From Pilatotrama ljubarskyi (taxonomy: Eukaryota > Basidiomycota > Agaricomycetes > Polyporales > Polyporaceae), in the NCBI GenBank assembly GCA_022385805.1, contig MU277671.1, positions 194,808 through 258,807 of the forward strand: a DNA stretch of 64,000 nt. Reading direction: 5' to 3'. The first letter of the stretch is position 1, and each line of letters begins with the position of its first letter. The notes beneath the pieces were generated by a model, which ran no database searches, was not told the DNA's origin, and worked only from the letters and a program-made list of their open reading frames with translations. A program made the translations under genes and the position numbers. Of the stretch, positions 22,774-34,865 are shown piece after piece.

Positions 22774-24731
22774 TCAAACATCAGCCCAGCCTCCTTCGTC
22801 CAGCTTGTACGATGCTTCACTTTCCGGTCTGTCGGGGCTGTCAACGAGCTTAGCCACGCGCTCTTCAGCACGACCTGATTCATGGGTGGCACGCCGTTAG
22901 AAAGTGTACCACAGGACTCGGTTATAACTGACCTTTGCGGAGGTACATTCGAGTCGCAGAGGCATGAGAGAGAATATGGCCGCCGATGGGCTTCAGCGCC
23001 CCTCCAGCGACAAAGGTCATCGTCGCGCCGGGGTCCGCTGAAGAAGAGGTGTCAGTTGAAAGCAGTTTCATACACTGCTGTGGACAGGTCTTACACTGGA
23101 CTTGGTTCGTGAGGAGGATGGCGATCTGTAATGATTTGCCGTCATGTGAACACCGTTCGCAAGTACCAGAAAACGCACATTGTACTCCTCAGACAACTTG
23201 CTTAGCTTCGACAGCATCTACGAGAAGGGACCTGGGTAGTCGAGTGTACCTCGCATGAAGATGCATAGTATACCTGAGCAAGCTGTGAAAGATCGCTGAG
23301 TACAGGCCTCCTCTCGCACGCTGAGATATCTCAGCCTCACCTTCTGCTGGCGTTCGCTGAGCTCGCCTCTGCCAGAATAATCTGCTCGGAAGAGAGCCAT
23401 TATACTGTCGACAATCTACCCGTGCCTTCAGGATAACTAGAGAAGATAGGAATGAAGTGGCTTACCAAAAGCCTGAAGTCTTTATCCTCGGCGAAGCGAA
23501 TAGAGCATTCATTGATAAGTTCCATCTACGAGAGGTTAGTAACATATGGGGGGGCAAATGATACTCTGTTACCTGATGCTCGCTATTGTGTGCCCTTGCT
23601 AGACAGGAGACAGTAGGGATGAGCGATCGTCGGTCATTCAGGCTATTCACAGACCATAAAGTATGTTCTCGAGTGCCATATTGCCGTCAACTACGCGTAG
23701 AGTCAGTGACCCAGTACGCGCAGGTTGAGAAATGTTGAGCGCACCCCCGAAACGGTCTGCTATAGACCTGATGCGATCGGGGCGGAAGGTGCCCTCGGTG
23801 TCGATGTAGGCGACCTACGGGGTAGAACACTTGAGTTGGAAGCGAGTACGCATCATTGCTGTATTCACCTTGCCAGATGCCCCACCCATGTCAGGCGGAA
23901 GCTGGGTGACGACACTCATTGTATGCGCAAGCTGAGTCTTCCCAGTTCTGAATTCGCCATATACTTCAGTGATGGATTGGGACATGATACCACCTGGAGA
24001 ACGGCCCTGATGAGTTATAATAAGGTCGCCTCCACTTCGGAGTAGCGCACCACCCAGGGCTGTATCTACAGCCTTGCTCCCTGTGCTTATGGTAAGCACC
24101 CGCTTCCGCTTCTCCTGAACCTCTAGTCCGGTAGCAAAGGAAGAGCCCTGTTCTTTTGTGAGCTGTATATACGCGCGTGTAGATGTCTCCCTGACCAAGA
24201 TCTTGTGTGCAGCCTCCTGAGGTACGTCCTTGTCAGTCATGACCGTCACATACCAACGCTCTGTAGTGCCTGCCTTGATTTTCTCAACTTTGGCTTCGGA
24301 CATGCCCTGGCAAGGACCTGTGTGACTATGTGGACAGACGCATAGATGCGACGCCATACCTTTATTTTGAGCATTTGCCTTCTGGTTGTCATGTTCACAC
24401 CGGAGACCGTATTGATAGAGGCGGACTGGATGACAGGCATTGACAATAGACCAGTAAACGGCGTGCATGGGCCTACCTTGAGCTTGAGAATGTCTTGCAC
24501 GTTAATACCCTACAAGGAGCCGGTAAGACTTGGTTTCGATGCATAGATAAAGCAACGTACGTGCTGCTGCAGCTCATCCACGCTATCGAAGTAGGGTCCC
24601 TGCGAAAGAGAGATGACTATATGCAGCGAGGAGCGTGGATGCCGTGTTGTACGTACCTCTTCGACGTCTTCCCCGGGAGATGCGGGGCGGGATGGGGCAG
24701 GGACGCTCTGCGATTGCGTGCGACGGACCAT
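22774..24731 (-). CDS. DMC1: Meiotic recombinase Dmc1
   Basis: RecA/Rad51-family ATPase that forms filaments on single-stranded DNA and catalyses strand exchange between homologues in meiosis. Eighteen exons keep phase: 24731-24657, 24599-24561, 24509-24477, 24425-24360, 24306-24274, 24216-24196, 24147-24051, 23993-23869, 23814-23745, 23690-23655, 23598-23573, 23525-23466, 23415-23341, 23282-23274, 23217-23179, 23125-23095, 23037-22933 and 22874-22774, 346 residues (normal length). Marks: [18 protein letters not shown] (helix-hairpin region), Walker [10 protein letters not shown], Walker [20 protein letters not shown], and DPGATMTF with [20 protein letters not shown] and GGHI distinguish Dmc1 from Rad51. 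Exon 14 has only 9 bases (Leu-Ala-Gln) and intron 5 is GC-AG. Probably expressed mainly in meiosis; the sequence does not show this. Confidence 0.96.
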
Positions 24732-25182
24732 GACTCGGAGAGTAGCGAAGGGACAACAGAATGGATGGTGGTGGACGTGAAGAAAGACGCTGCGGACGAA
24801 GGGCGAGTCCGGACCTGTCAGCTACGACGAGATCGCCCGTAGCACGCGACGCGTCAGAACCACGTGATCGTGGCAGGACCCCAGCATGCGCAACAGGTCG
24901 ACCGTACCTCCGTTTTCTCCACAAACCTTATCGCTCTCGCAATATTGGAAAAGCCCCACAGGCACGACAAAGAACATACCGCTGTGGAGATTAGAGTTCG
25001 TGAAACACTTCAGTCCTATAGCTATGGACTATCGCTCTCCCAGTGATGACTATGGCTAGGCAGAGTGTACACGTATCCTTTGGAATCAGTCTTTCTCCAT
25101 CTCCGAGTCGAGACTTAAACCTACACTCCTTGTCCTACTGTTGCTAAGCCTACATGATAGTACAGTGAGCGTCCGGAGGCGA
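24732..25182. other. Intergenic, DMC1 promoter
   Basis: 451 bases between the DMC1 start and the BDP1 stop. It should hold the DMC1 promoter and the BDP1 3' end. No gene and no clear regulatory motif are seen. Confidence 0.45.
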
Positions 25183-27392
25183 TCATGTCTCAATCAGGGC
25201 TCCTCCTGAAACCACGTCCTCGAAGTCGTCTTTCCCAACATCGTCGATGTCGCCAACAATCTCTACACCCGCTTCGTGGGTGCTCGGCGTTCTACTCTTC
25301 TTGCGGACTACAGGAGAAGTCGGGGGAGCAGGGGTCTCCGCGTCAGTTGCCAATTCTGTGGACCGTAGCGGCGTTGGAGCCCTGATCTCAGGCGTGGGCC
25401 CCGAGAAGTCTTTCCCGGTCATGCGCGACAGCGTCGCGATGTCTGAGCGGAATCGCATGTCAGAGACTCCGAGACACAACATGAATGCTGTGACGCTTAC
25501 CGTATGGTCTGCGATTGTTGAGACAATGAGTGATCCTTGCGGGATTTCTCTTATCTTCGGCCTTGAACTTGTTCTTGCATGCCTTTCGGTCTCGTCCAGG
25601 TAGGACGTATGAGATGAGTTCATAGTTCTCACCAAATTGTGAAAGTGCCTAACAAATACGTGAGTCTGGAGACAAGTCTCTGACGATTGAGCTCACATCA
25701 TAGAACAGCTCAGTTTCCTCCGCACTCCAGCGTGATCCGCGGAGCTTCTTGCTGTACGTTGCAGAGTTCACGAACTTCGTGAAGTCCGATTCCTCGACGT
25801 GCGTGTACTCCTCGGTCTGATGCTCCTCGTTGCGATTGACATACAACGAATCTTCGTCGATGATAGTTTCGCCATTCGCGCCTATGCGAACCTGAACGCT
25901 GAAGCGGCTGACCGTCATATCCTCGGTGTAGTCAAAGCCGTCGACGCCTTTCTCTGCTTCGGCGCCCGCCCCGTCTGCGGTCGAAGCGGAAGCGTTTGGG
26001 TCCAATGCTAGAGAGCCCGCACGAGAGGTTGAGCTCGTCCCGCGCCGTTCGGCAGACGCTCCACTACTGCCCGCGCCTTGAGCTGCCGCCTCGTCTTCGT
26101 CCTCGACAATCTTCCCATACTTCTTGGCTTCCATGGCCGCCTTCATACGAGCGCGTTTCTCACGGTTTGCCGCCCGCCAGGCAGCATGGTTGCTGATGAT
26201 CTGAGCCGCTTTGCTGCTGACTCGACCTCGACCGTTGTCGTCGCAGAGAGCAGCCATCGTCACAGCTGTAGGGTCCAGTTCCTCCCCGGGATCTGCCTCT
26301 GGATCAAAGGGAGGCGGAGAAGGGGCTCGCTTCCGAGATCGACGCGGTTCTGCAGTCTCGGATCGTTTGCGTTTCCTAGTATCAGATTCGGTGGCGTTCT
26401 CGTCGCCTTCTACAGGTGCTTTCCTTGAGCGCTTCTTCTTGGCTGGTGCATCCGCAGCGTCGTCATCTGGGCATCAAGTTCAAGTACACCATTCGCCGCA
26501 AGAGGGCTTGAGCACTCACGTTCACCAACGGCCTCTCCGGGACCATCTGCTGCGTCCGACTTTTTCCGCTGTGTTCTGCGAGTACGCGGGGCCTTCACGG
26601 CGGGGACATCGCTGAGCCCCACCGCTGGTCGCTGTTCCACCGGCGGCCCGTTTGATATAGCATCCCGCGACTGCAAAGGAGCCGTCCCGACCATACCGGA
26701 TGGACCCATCAGCTGCGGGTCGATTTGAGAAGAGTCAACCGAGAACTGCGCAGATGCCGCATGATTGCCAAGGGAGGATACAGCAGGCGGGGGGAAGGGG
26801 ACCTCGCCTTGCGAATAGCTGGGCCCAGCAGGAGGTTCAGCGGAATACGGTGGTCTCACAGTGGGAGGTGGCACTGGTGCAGGGGCAGGTGCACGAACCA
26901 TAGTTCGCGAAGGCATAGAGATAGCAATCCCAGGCTGAGAAGAAGAGGTTTGTGATGAACCAATCCTAGGAGGCATCCGAGCAGGCGTCGGGGTGATTCG
27001 TGAAGGTATTGGTTGGGGGGTAGTTTTAGGTTCAATCATCGCCGTTTCCGACTGTAGGGTTGCCATGTCCCTCGAGTTCGAGCTATCCGCAACAGGTGTA
27101 CTTGTGATGCTTGGCGAAGAAGACGGTTCGGCCGTGGTAGGCCGTTGAGGCATGGAGGCGGGAGGCGGCATAGTCGACAATGCTCTAGGAGCACCATCTT
27201 GGGAGTTTGTGCTTGGAACGAGTGCGGACTCTGGAAGAGCAGATGACTGTCTAGATTCCCCTGCGGCGCGAGGGCGCGGTTTGGCAACAGGTCGGAAGAC
27301 TGTGTTCCCCTTCTCTGAAGAATGAAAGCATGGTTTAGTCCGCGTTCCCTGTACGCCAGCGCTATATATTACTCACGGACGCGCTGAGACAT
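25183..27392 (-). CDS. BDP1: TFIIIB subunit Bdp1 (B'')
   Basis: Five exons: 27392-27377 (16 bases), 27314-26520, 26466-25697, 25648-25501 and 25442-25183 (introns 48-62 bases), 662 residues. Bdp1 is the SANT/Myb-domain subunit of TFIIIB that completes the Pol III initiation complex at tRNA and 5S genes. The signature is the SANT region and its N-terminal extension: FTKFVNSATYSKKLRGSRWS, AEETELFYDALSQFGENYEL, ISYVLPGRDRKACKNKFKAE, DKRNPARI. Upstream are a Pro/Ser/Thr-rich N-terminus, basic clusters (KKKRSRKAP, RKRKRSE) that should direct it to the nucleus, and an acidic/Ala linker. An acidic tail follows. It diverges from the next gene across only 277 bases. Confidence 0.92.
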
Positions 27393-27669
27393 TCTCAAAG
27401 AACTCCGAAGGCCGCCGCTGTAGCCACAAAGAAAAGAGCCTCAAAAGCGTCGACGGCGCAAACACAGGAGGGCGAGTCCGAGTCTGAGGTTGCCGGCGTG
27501 AGTGTGAAGTCAAGAAGCACGTACAAGCGCCCATGAACCGGCTCGTTTATCGACAGCCACCAGGAACAGTAGAACGGCCCACCGCCGCCCATGATACAAC
27601 GCTTTTCTGTCTGCTGCAGCCTCTGAGCCACTGTCGTCCCTGAAGCCTCCGCCCTGAATTGTTCAAGCT

Positions 27670-29492
27670 ATGCATCGTGTCGTACAGCTACCTACAGGAC
27701 CGAAAGCCGGATGGGAGCTCGATACACCGAGTGCAGAAGCCGGGGACCTCAAGAGCGTGCCAGAGAGGTCAGCATAAGTCTATCGTACTCCAGGACCCCG
27801 TCATTCCTGTAAGTGGTGCTCAGAACTCACAACGAATGTGCAGTCTTGTCGTATTGCAATCTCTGAGACAATGTAAGCACCCTTTATTGAGGGCTTTGGC
27901 CATATCGCTGATCGGTTCATCCTGTAGCGCGTAGCAGATGGGCGTCGACGATGTTCCCCAAATTCTCCGTTAAAACTCGGGGTGGCAGAACCGCAGGAGT
28001 TGTCCCACCGCCCCATACCACCAAGGCACACGGCAAGTACGACCTCCATGTCGGCCCCCATGTTTTCTCCGACACCGCGATCTACGAGGTCCACTACCTG
28101 CCCACCCCTGCTGATCAGGAGGCGGATGGGATGCGGTGTATGTTCCCTCCTGATTTGATCGCGTCGTGCCTAATCCATATGCTTCAGCTTCGCTTCCGTC
28201 CTCCTCGACTCAGCATACGAGCTCAAGCAATGTTCAGACATCCCTAGCATCCATACCGTTTCCCTCTGGCACCTACGTGACTCCGGCTCTATCATCAAAG
28301 GTTGCCATAGCCGCGGAGTCTGATCCAACCCTCGCTAACTTGCTGAGTGCTGTGATCAAACGCACCGCGAGTGAAGACCAAGTCAAAACGCTAGGGTTCC
28401 TCATACAGTCCCTCGAAAGTGTCCCGCCATTTGGGCCCAACTCCGCGTCCGTTGACCAGTCTCCCGTCCAATCTCCTCATAGAGCAACCTCTCCCAAGCC
28501 GTTCGATATAGTGCTCGAGTTCCACGAGCGCCCCTCCGACCGGTTCATTCTGCCTCGGGGGACTGTGGTTTGTGAGCTAGCACCGTCGAAATCGGGCAGT
28601 GCTTATCGAGCGTCCGATATGATTATAACTTGCTGTCTTCCGTTCCTTGGAACCGCGAGCACTGATGAGGAAACTGACCCGGTGGTCTCTCCGGAAGTGG
28701 TCAGCTTCCGGCTCTCGCGAGTTTCGCAGGCTTTGTGGGACTTGATGGTGACCTGGGCAGGGGGTCCGCAGAAAATAGAGGAGAACCGGTCGACGCTTGC
28801 GGAAATCGTGAGTTTTGCCAACTCCACTGATGTCGTGTTCACTGACCGGGCAACAGGCGAGGCAGGCCAGTCCCCGAACCTACTTGCAACACCGCCTACC
28901 GGAAGGCGAGCTGTTGACAGAGATACAGACTGTAAACTACTCTGTGTTATTATTTTTCGTAATCTTGACTTCATCTGTAGGCGGTGGCTTCGCCATATAC
29001 AATGAAACCCGTCAAACCGGCCGGTGCCGATAGCCAACGGGCGAAACGGAAGTCTGTCTCGCGGAGGCCGACGACAGCAGTGGCGCCCCCGTCCTTGCCT
29101 GTAGAGAATGCGGTATCGCCGGTTATCGTCAAGCGACGCAGTCAGCTCAAATCCAAGGCATCTGCACCACCACCGATCGCTTGCCATGCCTGCGGACAGA
29201 CAGACGTGCCACTTATGATGGGCGGAAGTAAGTGCGATGGTGCTTTCTATATCACTCCGTTCTCTGACGTGTGGCAGGATATTGTCGGGAGTGTATCAGC
29301 GCGGGGAAGGCTATCGCAGAGATTCCCCAGGTACAGCCAAACAGAACATATGCCAGTAGGCCCAGTGCATTCCCCTCCACACCTAGCGAAGATGGTGGTA
29401 TCGAAGGGACTGCATTCACGTCACCAACTGCAGCCTCGGGGACAGGCACAACAGCAAGCACTGTGGCGTCGCATCCTCCGCCTAACGCCTAG
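27670..29492 (+). CDS. Fungal protein with CX2C-X13-CX2C zinc motif, function unknown
   Basis: Seven exons: 27670-27767, 27844-27872 (29 bases), 27928-28137, 28188-28807, 28857-28931, 28981-29227 and 29278-29492, 497 residues. The N-terminal 110 residues look folded (WASTMFPKFSVK, PPHTTKAHGKYDLHVGPHVF, IYEVHYLP). A Ser-rich stretch follows, then a helical region (ESDPTLANLLSAVIKRTASE) and another ordered block (FDIVLEFHERPSDRF). Near residue 400 a Cys motif (CHAC, then YCREC) fits one zinc, much like GATA- or FYVE-type knuckles. KRKSVSRRP and KRRSQLKSK could be nuclear signals. I do not recognise the family; a chromatin or transcription role is only a guess. It converges on the next gene with 117 bases between stops. 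Confidence 0.75.
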
Positions 29493-29609
29493 AGCGCTCC
29501 TCGCATGGTGTTAAGAAAGGAAGATGCGCTGTTCGTCGACTTATCCACTAGTACGCCACTGTACAATTACCGGCAGTATAATGATACAAGCAGAGCAAGC
29601 CCGATAGCA

Positions 29610-32600
29610 CTACGTAAACAGGTTCACAGTCCATCCCAACCACCAGATAACGACGCCCGATTGCGCGAGGAGTATACAATACTCGATTAGCACCGCGCAC
29701 CATTGTATTAGGAGCATGATAATATAGATCGGAATAGTGAGCCACCACAAGCCAGCGTGCTTTATCCAGGGAAGGTTGGCATGCATCGTCAGAGAGAGAG
29801 CAGCACGGGTTTGCAGGAGTGTGACGACAACGCTGAGTATCGAGAGGAAGAGGAGGCCGACCCAGTGGCGAAACGACCGCCGCGGGAAGTGTTTGATTGG
29901 GTATCGTTTGGGTTCGCCGGTGAACTCGTTTCGGTACCAGGGAATGATGAGGAAGTCCTGCACATCCTCGCCGATCACTTTGCCATAATTGCGCCAGAAG
30001 GGGGTGACGGTATCCAGCAGAAGTGTAAGTGCGTCCAGGCCGATGTCCCATATCTGCTGGTAGTGGTTCCTGTAGTTCTCTTCCAACGCTGCTAGCTGCG
30101 AGAGCTGAATCCCAGAATGAGACTCAAGACATCCGAACATCGCGGGCACACTGATGACTTACCTCTGGATATACTAAAGATGTATGCGCGAGCGTGTCGT
30201 TATAGTCCTTCTTGACCGTTGCATGTACAGTCTTGACGCGCTTTAGCACGGAAGCAACTTCCTCGGCTTTGCTAGTGAGCGCCTCTCGCTGCGACGCGAG
30301 TTGCTCCAGGGCCTGAATGGCCTCAGCGATCTGGTCGTCGAACACGTTGGCCGTAGGCATGATTGAGTTGCCGTCGCTGAATTGAGCATGGAAGAAGCAC
30401 TGGAGGGTCTCTCGCTGTCGTTGGATCCGAGCATGGATGTCCTCGACAGCTTGCCAGCCCTTGAGCCGTCGAGTGGCCCCGGTCACCGCGGCTGGATCAT
30501 GTACGAACGCGTCCATCACCTCTGGAGGTATCTTGGGGTATGGTATCCGTAGTAGATCTGATAACCCAGACTGGACGGAGTCGTACTCGCGCGCACTAGC
30601 GGCGACGCGCTGTAGTAGGTGGCGAATACGGTAATTCTGGGAGATGGTATCCTCGAGGACCCTAGAAAGCCGTCACTATGTGAGGGTGGTGTGGAAGCCA
30701 CGGAACTTACTGTGCTTTGATCTCGTACTCTTCACGTTCCTTCTGCTCGTCCGCAGCACGGCGTTGCTTCTCTCGCTCTTGCACGAAGAGGTCCATGGAC
30801 GAGGGCAACGACCTCCGGTGTCGGCGGCGGCGTGTGGGAACTTGAGCGGGTCCATCCTCCCTGAGTCGACGGTGCTCGCTCGCATTTGAGAAGATCGTCG
30901 CGCTTTGAGTAGCTGTAGCGGGCTCATCTGGCGCCTCGACTTGCACTGTTCCACTTTCCGACGGCATCACGTCCATGGAGTGCTGCGGGGAGAGGAGGTG
31001 CTCATCTCCGCGTTGCTCCTGGACGCTGCTAGGCCTATCGCTGGGCCTCACGGTAGCCATCTTCTGATGTCCGTAGTGGCCATCCTCAGAAGCGCTATGA
31101 GCGCTTTGTTCAGATACGGAGTTCCTTGCAGAGGAGAGGGCGTCGTCACTTGTTCGACGGCCGAGTCGCCTGCTCAGCCCGCGCAGATGCTTGCGGCTAC
31201 TATTTGGGGAGGCACCTTTGGATATGATGCTGTACAAGGAGCTTCGTCCGGAATCGCCACCCCTGGCGGGAGCTCTCCAGTTCCTACCAAAACCGTCGCT
31301 GCTGTGCCTAGACCGCGCGCCGATGGACTCTTTTCCAGACTCCACGTAGGGTTCGAATGATACTTGCGCATCGTATGATGACCGCTTCCGAGAAAGGGCG
31401 GGCTCAAGAGAGTGGCGAGGGGACGTCCAGGTGTAGGAGCTGGTGGAAGGGGATCGTGGCTCGGGGAAGGACGGAGCATTGGGCGATGCCGGGACAGCAA
31501 CCTCGTCTTCAGGTATAGTGGACATACTATGTGGACTCGTATGCAGCTTGACATACTCTTCCATGACGAAAGCGGTGGGACTCCAGGACGAGTAACCGGC
31601 CGGCCTAGGGGCGGAACGCTTGTCCCACAAGTGCTTCATCCAGGTCGCAGGCTCCATCTTGTCCAGGGTCGCCCTGACGTGATCCTCCTGCTTGCGGTAC
31701 CACCGTGTTACTTCAAGCAGGTTGACACCAGGAACGTCGCCTCGAGGCAGTAATAGGCGATACTTCCTCGAAAGCTGGTCACTGGTTATAGAGGCCTTCC
31801 GGATGGTGTGGGCTTTGGCGTGAGAGCGTATTCGCTGAAGCTTGTCTAGACCCAGAATGATCAATCTGAGTACAACATGCAGGCGCTAGGTGACCTACCT
31901 GCATATAACGACTCTTGCTTCTCAACTACACCCTTGCTCGCAGGAAGCGATGTTTCCTTGCCCTTCCGTTTGGTGAGGGAAAGTGACCAACGCCGTTCCC
32001 TGACCTCCTCTGTGGGAGGTACTGACCAATCAAGTGTTGCACCACCATCTGAGGACGACGGAACAGGGTGAAGCGGCGCCATCCCTGTCGAGGGACTGAA
32101 GTCAACCTCGGAATCTCCGGGAAGGACAGGTTGCCTTGGAAAGGACGTGGGATTGGGACCTTGCGCCTTCACAGGTGAGGAAGCGGCAGACACGGACGAT
32201 AGCGAGGCGATATCCGGTGTACCACGAAGTTCGCCGTGGGCAGGACTGGATTGCAGGGTCCTCAGACGAGCCTCACGACGAGCCTTGAGACGCAAAGCCC
32301 GCTGTACGTCCTCTAGGATTGCAGGGTCTGAGGCGAGTCTCATCGCACGCAACGTTCAATAACTGAGAAGAGAGTACCTGCCTTCACGAGCTGCGTAACG
32401 GTCAGAACATAGGGATGGGCTGAAGCTACAGCTTGAAGTACTTACAGAGGTCATACTCGTCGGAGAAGGACTCCGTCAGACCGTTGGAGAGTCCTTTGAC
32501 GAATCTATCGCGTTGCTCTCCCCTTCTACTGAGACTTACGGTCCTCCTTGACGATGAGTTATTCGCAAGGCCGTCCTTTGGTCGGGACTGTTCAACGCCG

Positions 32601-32860
32601 TCCACGCCGTCGACAGACTTGACCCGCCGCCTCTTCTCATCCAGCTTGAAGGCGAGAGAGCCGCCATTGTTGCCAGCACGGGAGCCCGTCAACACAGGAG
32701 GAGGTCCTAAGCCTAAGGACTGAAAGCTGCCGTACTGCCTGTCCGCATGATTCTGTTCGACTGGGAAGCGGATGCGCGAAGCACGTCGAGGCGGAGACGG
32801 AGGCGCGACGGAGGGAGGATTGGACTGGATACTCGAAGATGAGGGCCCAGCCTCCGCCAT
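29610..32860 (-). CDS. Coiled-coil protein with C-terminal membrane helices
   Basis: Six exons: 32860-32446, 32390-32378 (13 bases), 32338-31899, 31845-30711, 30661-30163 and 30104-29610, 998 residues. The first two thirds are polar, basic and Ser-rich, with helical Arg-rich blocks (LKARREARLRTL) and RTRRRRHRRS-like clusters just before a helical part (VQEREKQRRAADEQKEREE). Residues about 650-830 form long helices with heptad pattern. The end has hydrophobic segments: HWVGLLFLSILSVVVTLL, then a near-continuous stretch WWLTIPIYIIMLLIQW to VVIWWLGW, so two or three membrane passes. This topology suggests a large cytosolic domain on an organelle or plasma membrane. No family is recognised. The second intron is only 39 bases. 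Confidence 0.75.
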
Positions 32861-33273
32861 CAATGGCTCTCTGAGGTTGCCCGTATCGTACTCGCCGTCG
32901 CAGAGACAGGTTTGTGCACGCGCAGTGTTCTCCAGCAGGGACAGTGAAGGAGTGTAGCAGGTGGGTCCGGAGTCCGACTGCCACAGCGCTCGTGCACCCA
33001 CTCCACAGCCCACCGAAATGGCAACTCGATCGGCTGGCGGGAACCGGCGGGCCGCCGCTCGACGCGTCGCGTATGTAAGCGCCCATCCATAACTGAAAGA
33101 GTTGCACTGGTTCTGCTGCCCGCGTCAACGTTGCACAACAAGGAGTCGTCAGGGTTACTCTCCCGTGCCTGTTACAGACATATGTACATTAGCTTATAAG
33201 TTACATTACCGGTGCCTTCCGCGAGAGGATATCATATGCCACATTGTACCGCTAATGTCCCGGATACGCCAGG
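32861..33273. other. Intergenic, promoter region
   Basis: 413 bases upstream of the coiled-coil membrane protein and downstream of the next minus-strand gene. The frame stays open to 33013 but the added residues are Cys-rich and unconvincing. Nothing else is recognised. Confidence 0.4.
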
Positions 33274-34300
33274 CTACAGCTGCGCGGGTTTCCGGGGCTC
33301 AGATTTACACCTCCTGCGGGTGAACAGCCCGCAGAACGCGCCGCCAAGTCGCTGCCTACTGTCGTCGATTATAGCAGTCATCGATTGCGCCCTCGCTCTC
33401 CTGTACGGATTGAACCGGGGCAGCGGCGCCAACCTCCTCACGAAGTCCATGACGGCGGCGGTGCTTGTACTCGCCGTCACTGGCGGAGAGGGCGAGGCCA
33501 TTGCAACCAAAGAGGAGCGTCGCGATAGGCTGCGGTGCATCACAGAGGAGCGCGATCGCGATGGACGGTGATTGTTCGCCAATGCATTTTGCGACGCCGT
33601 CGCCTTGGCAGAGTCCGGACGTGCGCGAGTGAGTGGAGGCTTAGCTCGCACTATGGAGCGACCCAGCCAAGAACCTGAGGGATGGCCTGCTGTCAGCATG
33701 ATCTCTACGCGTGGAATTATTTTGTAAGTACTTACTGCGGGACAGACCAGCCTCCTTCACCATGTCGCTCTCATGGCATTGTTGCGACGGGAAGGGTATG
33801 TCGACCGGAAGCATGCGAGGTGTCGAGGGCGGTGAACTGGCTGGAGACGAGGAGCATGACGACGAGGGAGAATAGGGAGCACGCTCAAGAGGTTGCCTAG
33901 ACGCCGACACGCCGCTTGCAGCCGCAGACTGCAGGGCTTGCCGGGCCCTCAGACGTTGCTTGAGCTTCAACACTTCGGCGACATTCTCTTCGTCATATGT
34001 GTCTGATCGTTCATGGTCAGCTGCGAAGCAAATGAGGACAGGTTGCACATTACCTTCTGGGTAGTACATCGGGCAGAATTCTTGCGTTTCGAGATCGAAG
34101 CGATTGGGTGGCCTGGCCACAGGATACTCGGCAGCAATGGCCGCCTTCACCACTGCCTCCTTGGTGAGCCGAGGACTCGACGGATGACTCGGCGCGCTGG
34201 CAGCTTGAGTGGTGGTTATGGCAGCTGTCCTACTATGCGCCACGCGGGGCTGGTAGAGCACAGTAGGGCGAGGATGGATGTAGAGGCTGTCGAGAAACAT
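33274..34300 (-). CDS. Low-complexity fungal protein, function unknown
   Basis: Two exons, 34300-33736 and 33689-33274 (intron 46 bases), 326 residues. The start MFLDSLYIHPRPTVLY was chosen over one nine codons upstream for composition. The ordered part is VKAAIAAEYPVARPPNRFDL to EVLKLKQRLRARQAL and contains FCPMYYPEG and a short helix. The rest is rich in Ser, Pro and Arg (SSSCSSSPASSPPSTP) and ends in basic FTRRRCKSEPRKP. I recognise no domain. Codon use and the clean in-phase intron support a real gene. Confidence 0.65.
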
Positions 34301-34865
34301 TGCGGCAGCCTGAAACTGGCAAGACAAGGAGTTGTGGCTGCAGGAAGGCAGGTGATTGCGTCAACTAGCCGCGGGCGGAGAGGTCGACAAGTCTAACTGA
34401 GCTATGCTTCAAGGCAGGCGAGGTTGGAGGACAGTTGGACGGGGACGAAAGGCAAGTGAGGCCGCCTCTTTAAAGTCGAACCCTCGGCCGGGGCTAGCCA
34501 GCATTGACGCCCCGGACAAAGAGAGAGTGCCGCATCAATGCTTACTCCGCAATGGTGGGAGGGATCCGCACCCCCAATACGAACAATAGCAAGATAAAGG
34601 GCCCCACCTATACTGGTCCTATGTGGTGGATGAATACCGATATCACGGTAGGATTCGCCCTGCTCTGGCGAGTGCCGCGTAAAGCGCTCGGTATGTGGCT
34701 AACTCGCCTTCTCCTATCTCCGATATGTTTTGGCCGACATACAGTCTTGATCCTGGCTCTGAGATGTTCAGATGCGGTTGAGCATATAGTAAATCTGCCC
34801 GATCTGGGTTGCACTTCAACAATGTTCAGTCATCCCAGCAATTGGCAAAGGTCTCTGCATACTCC
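34301..34865. other. Intergenic, nothing recognised
   Basis: 565 bases between the low-complexity gene start and the SHY1 stop. It should contain the promoter of the former. No structure or gene is seen. Confidence 0.45.

Noticed and set aside
34470..34560. Sequence with GGGTTCGA on the minus strand, possibly a tRNA T-loop
   Set aside because: The flanking stems do not pair and no anticodon arm can be drawn.
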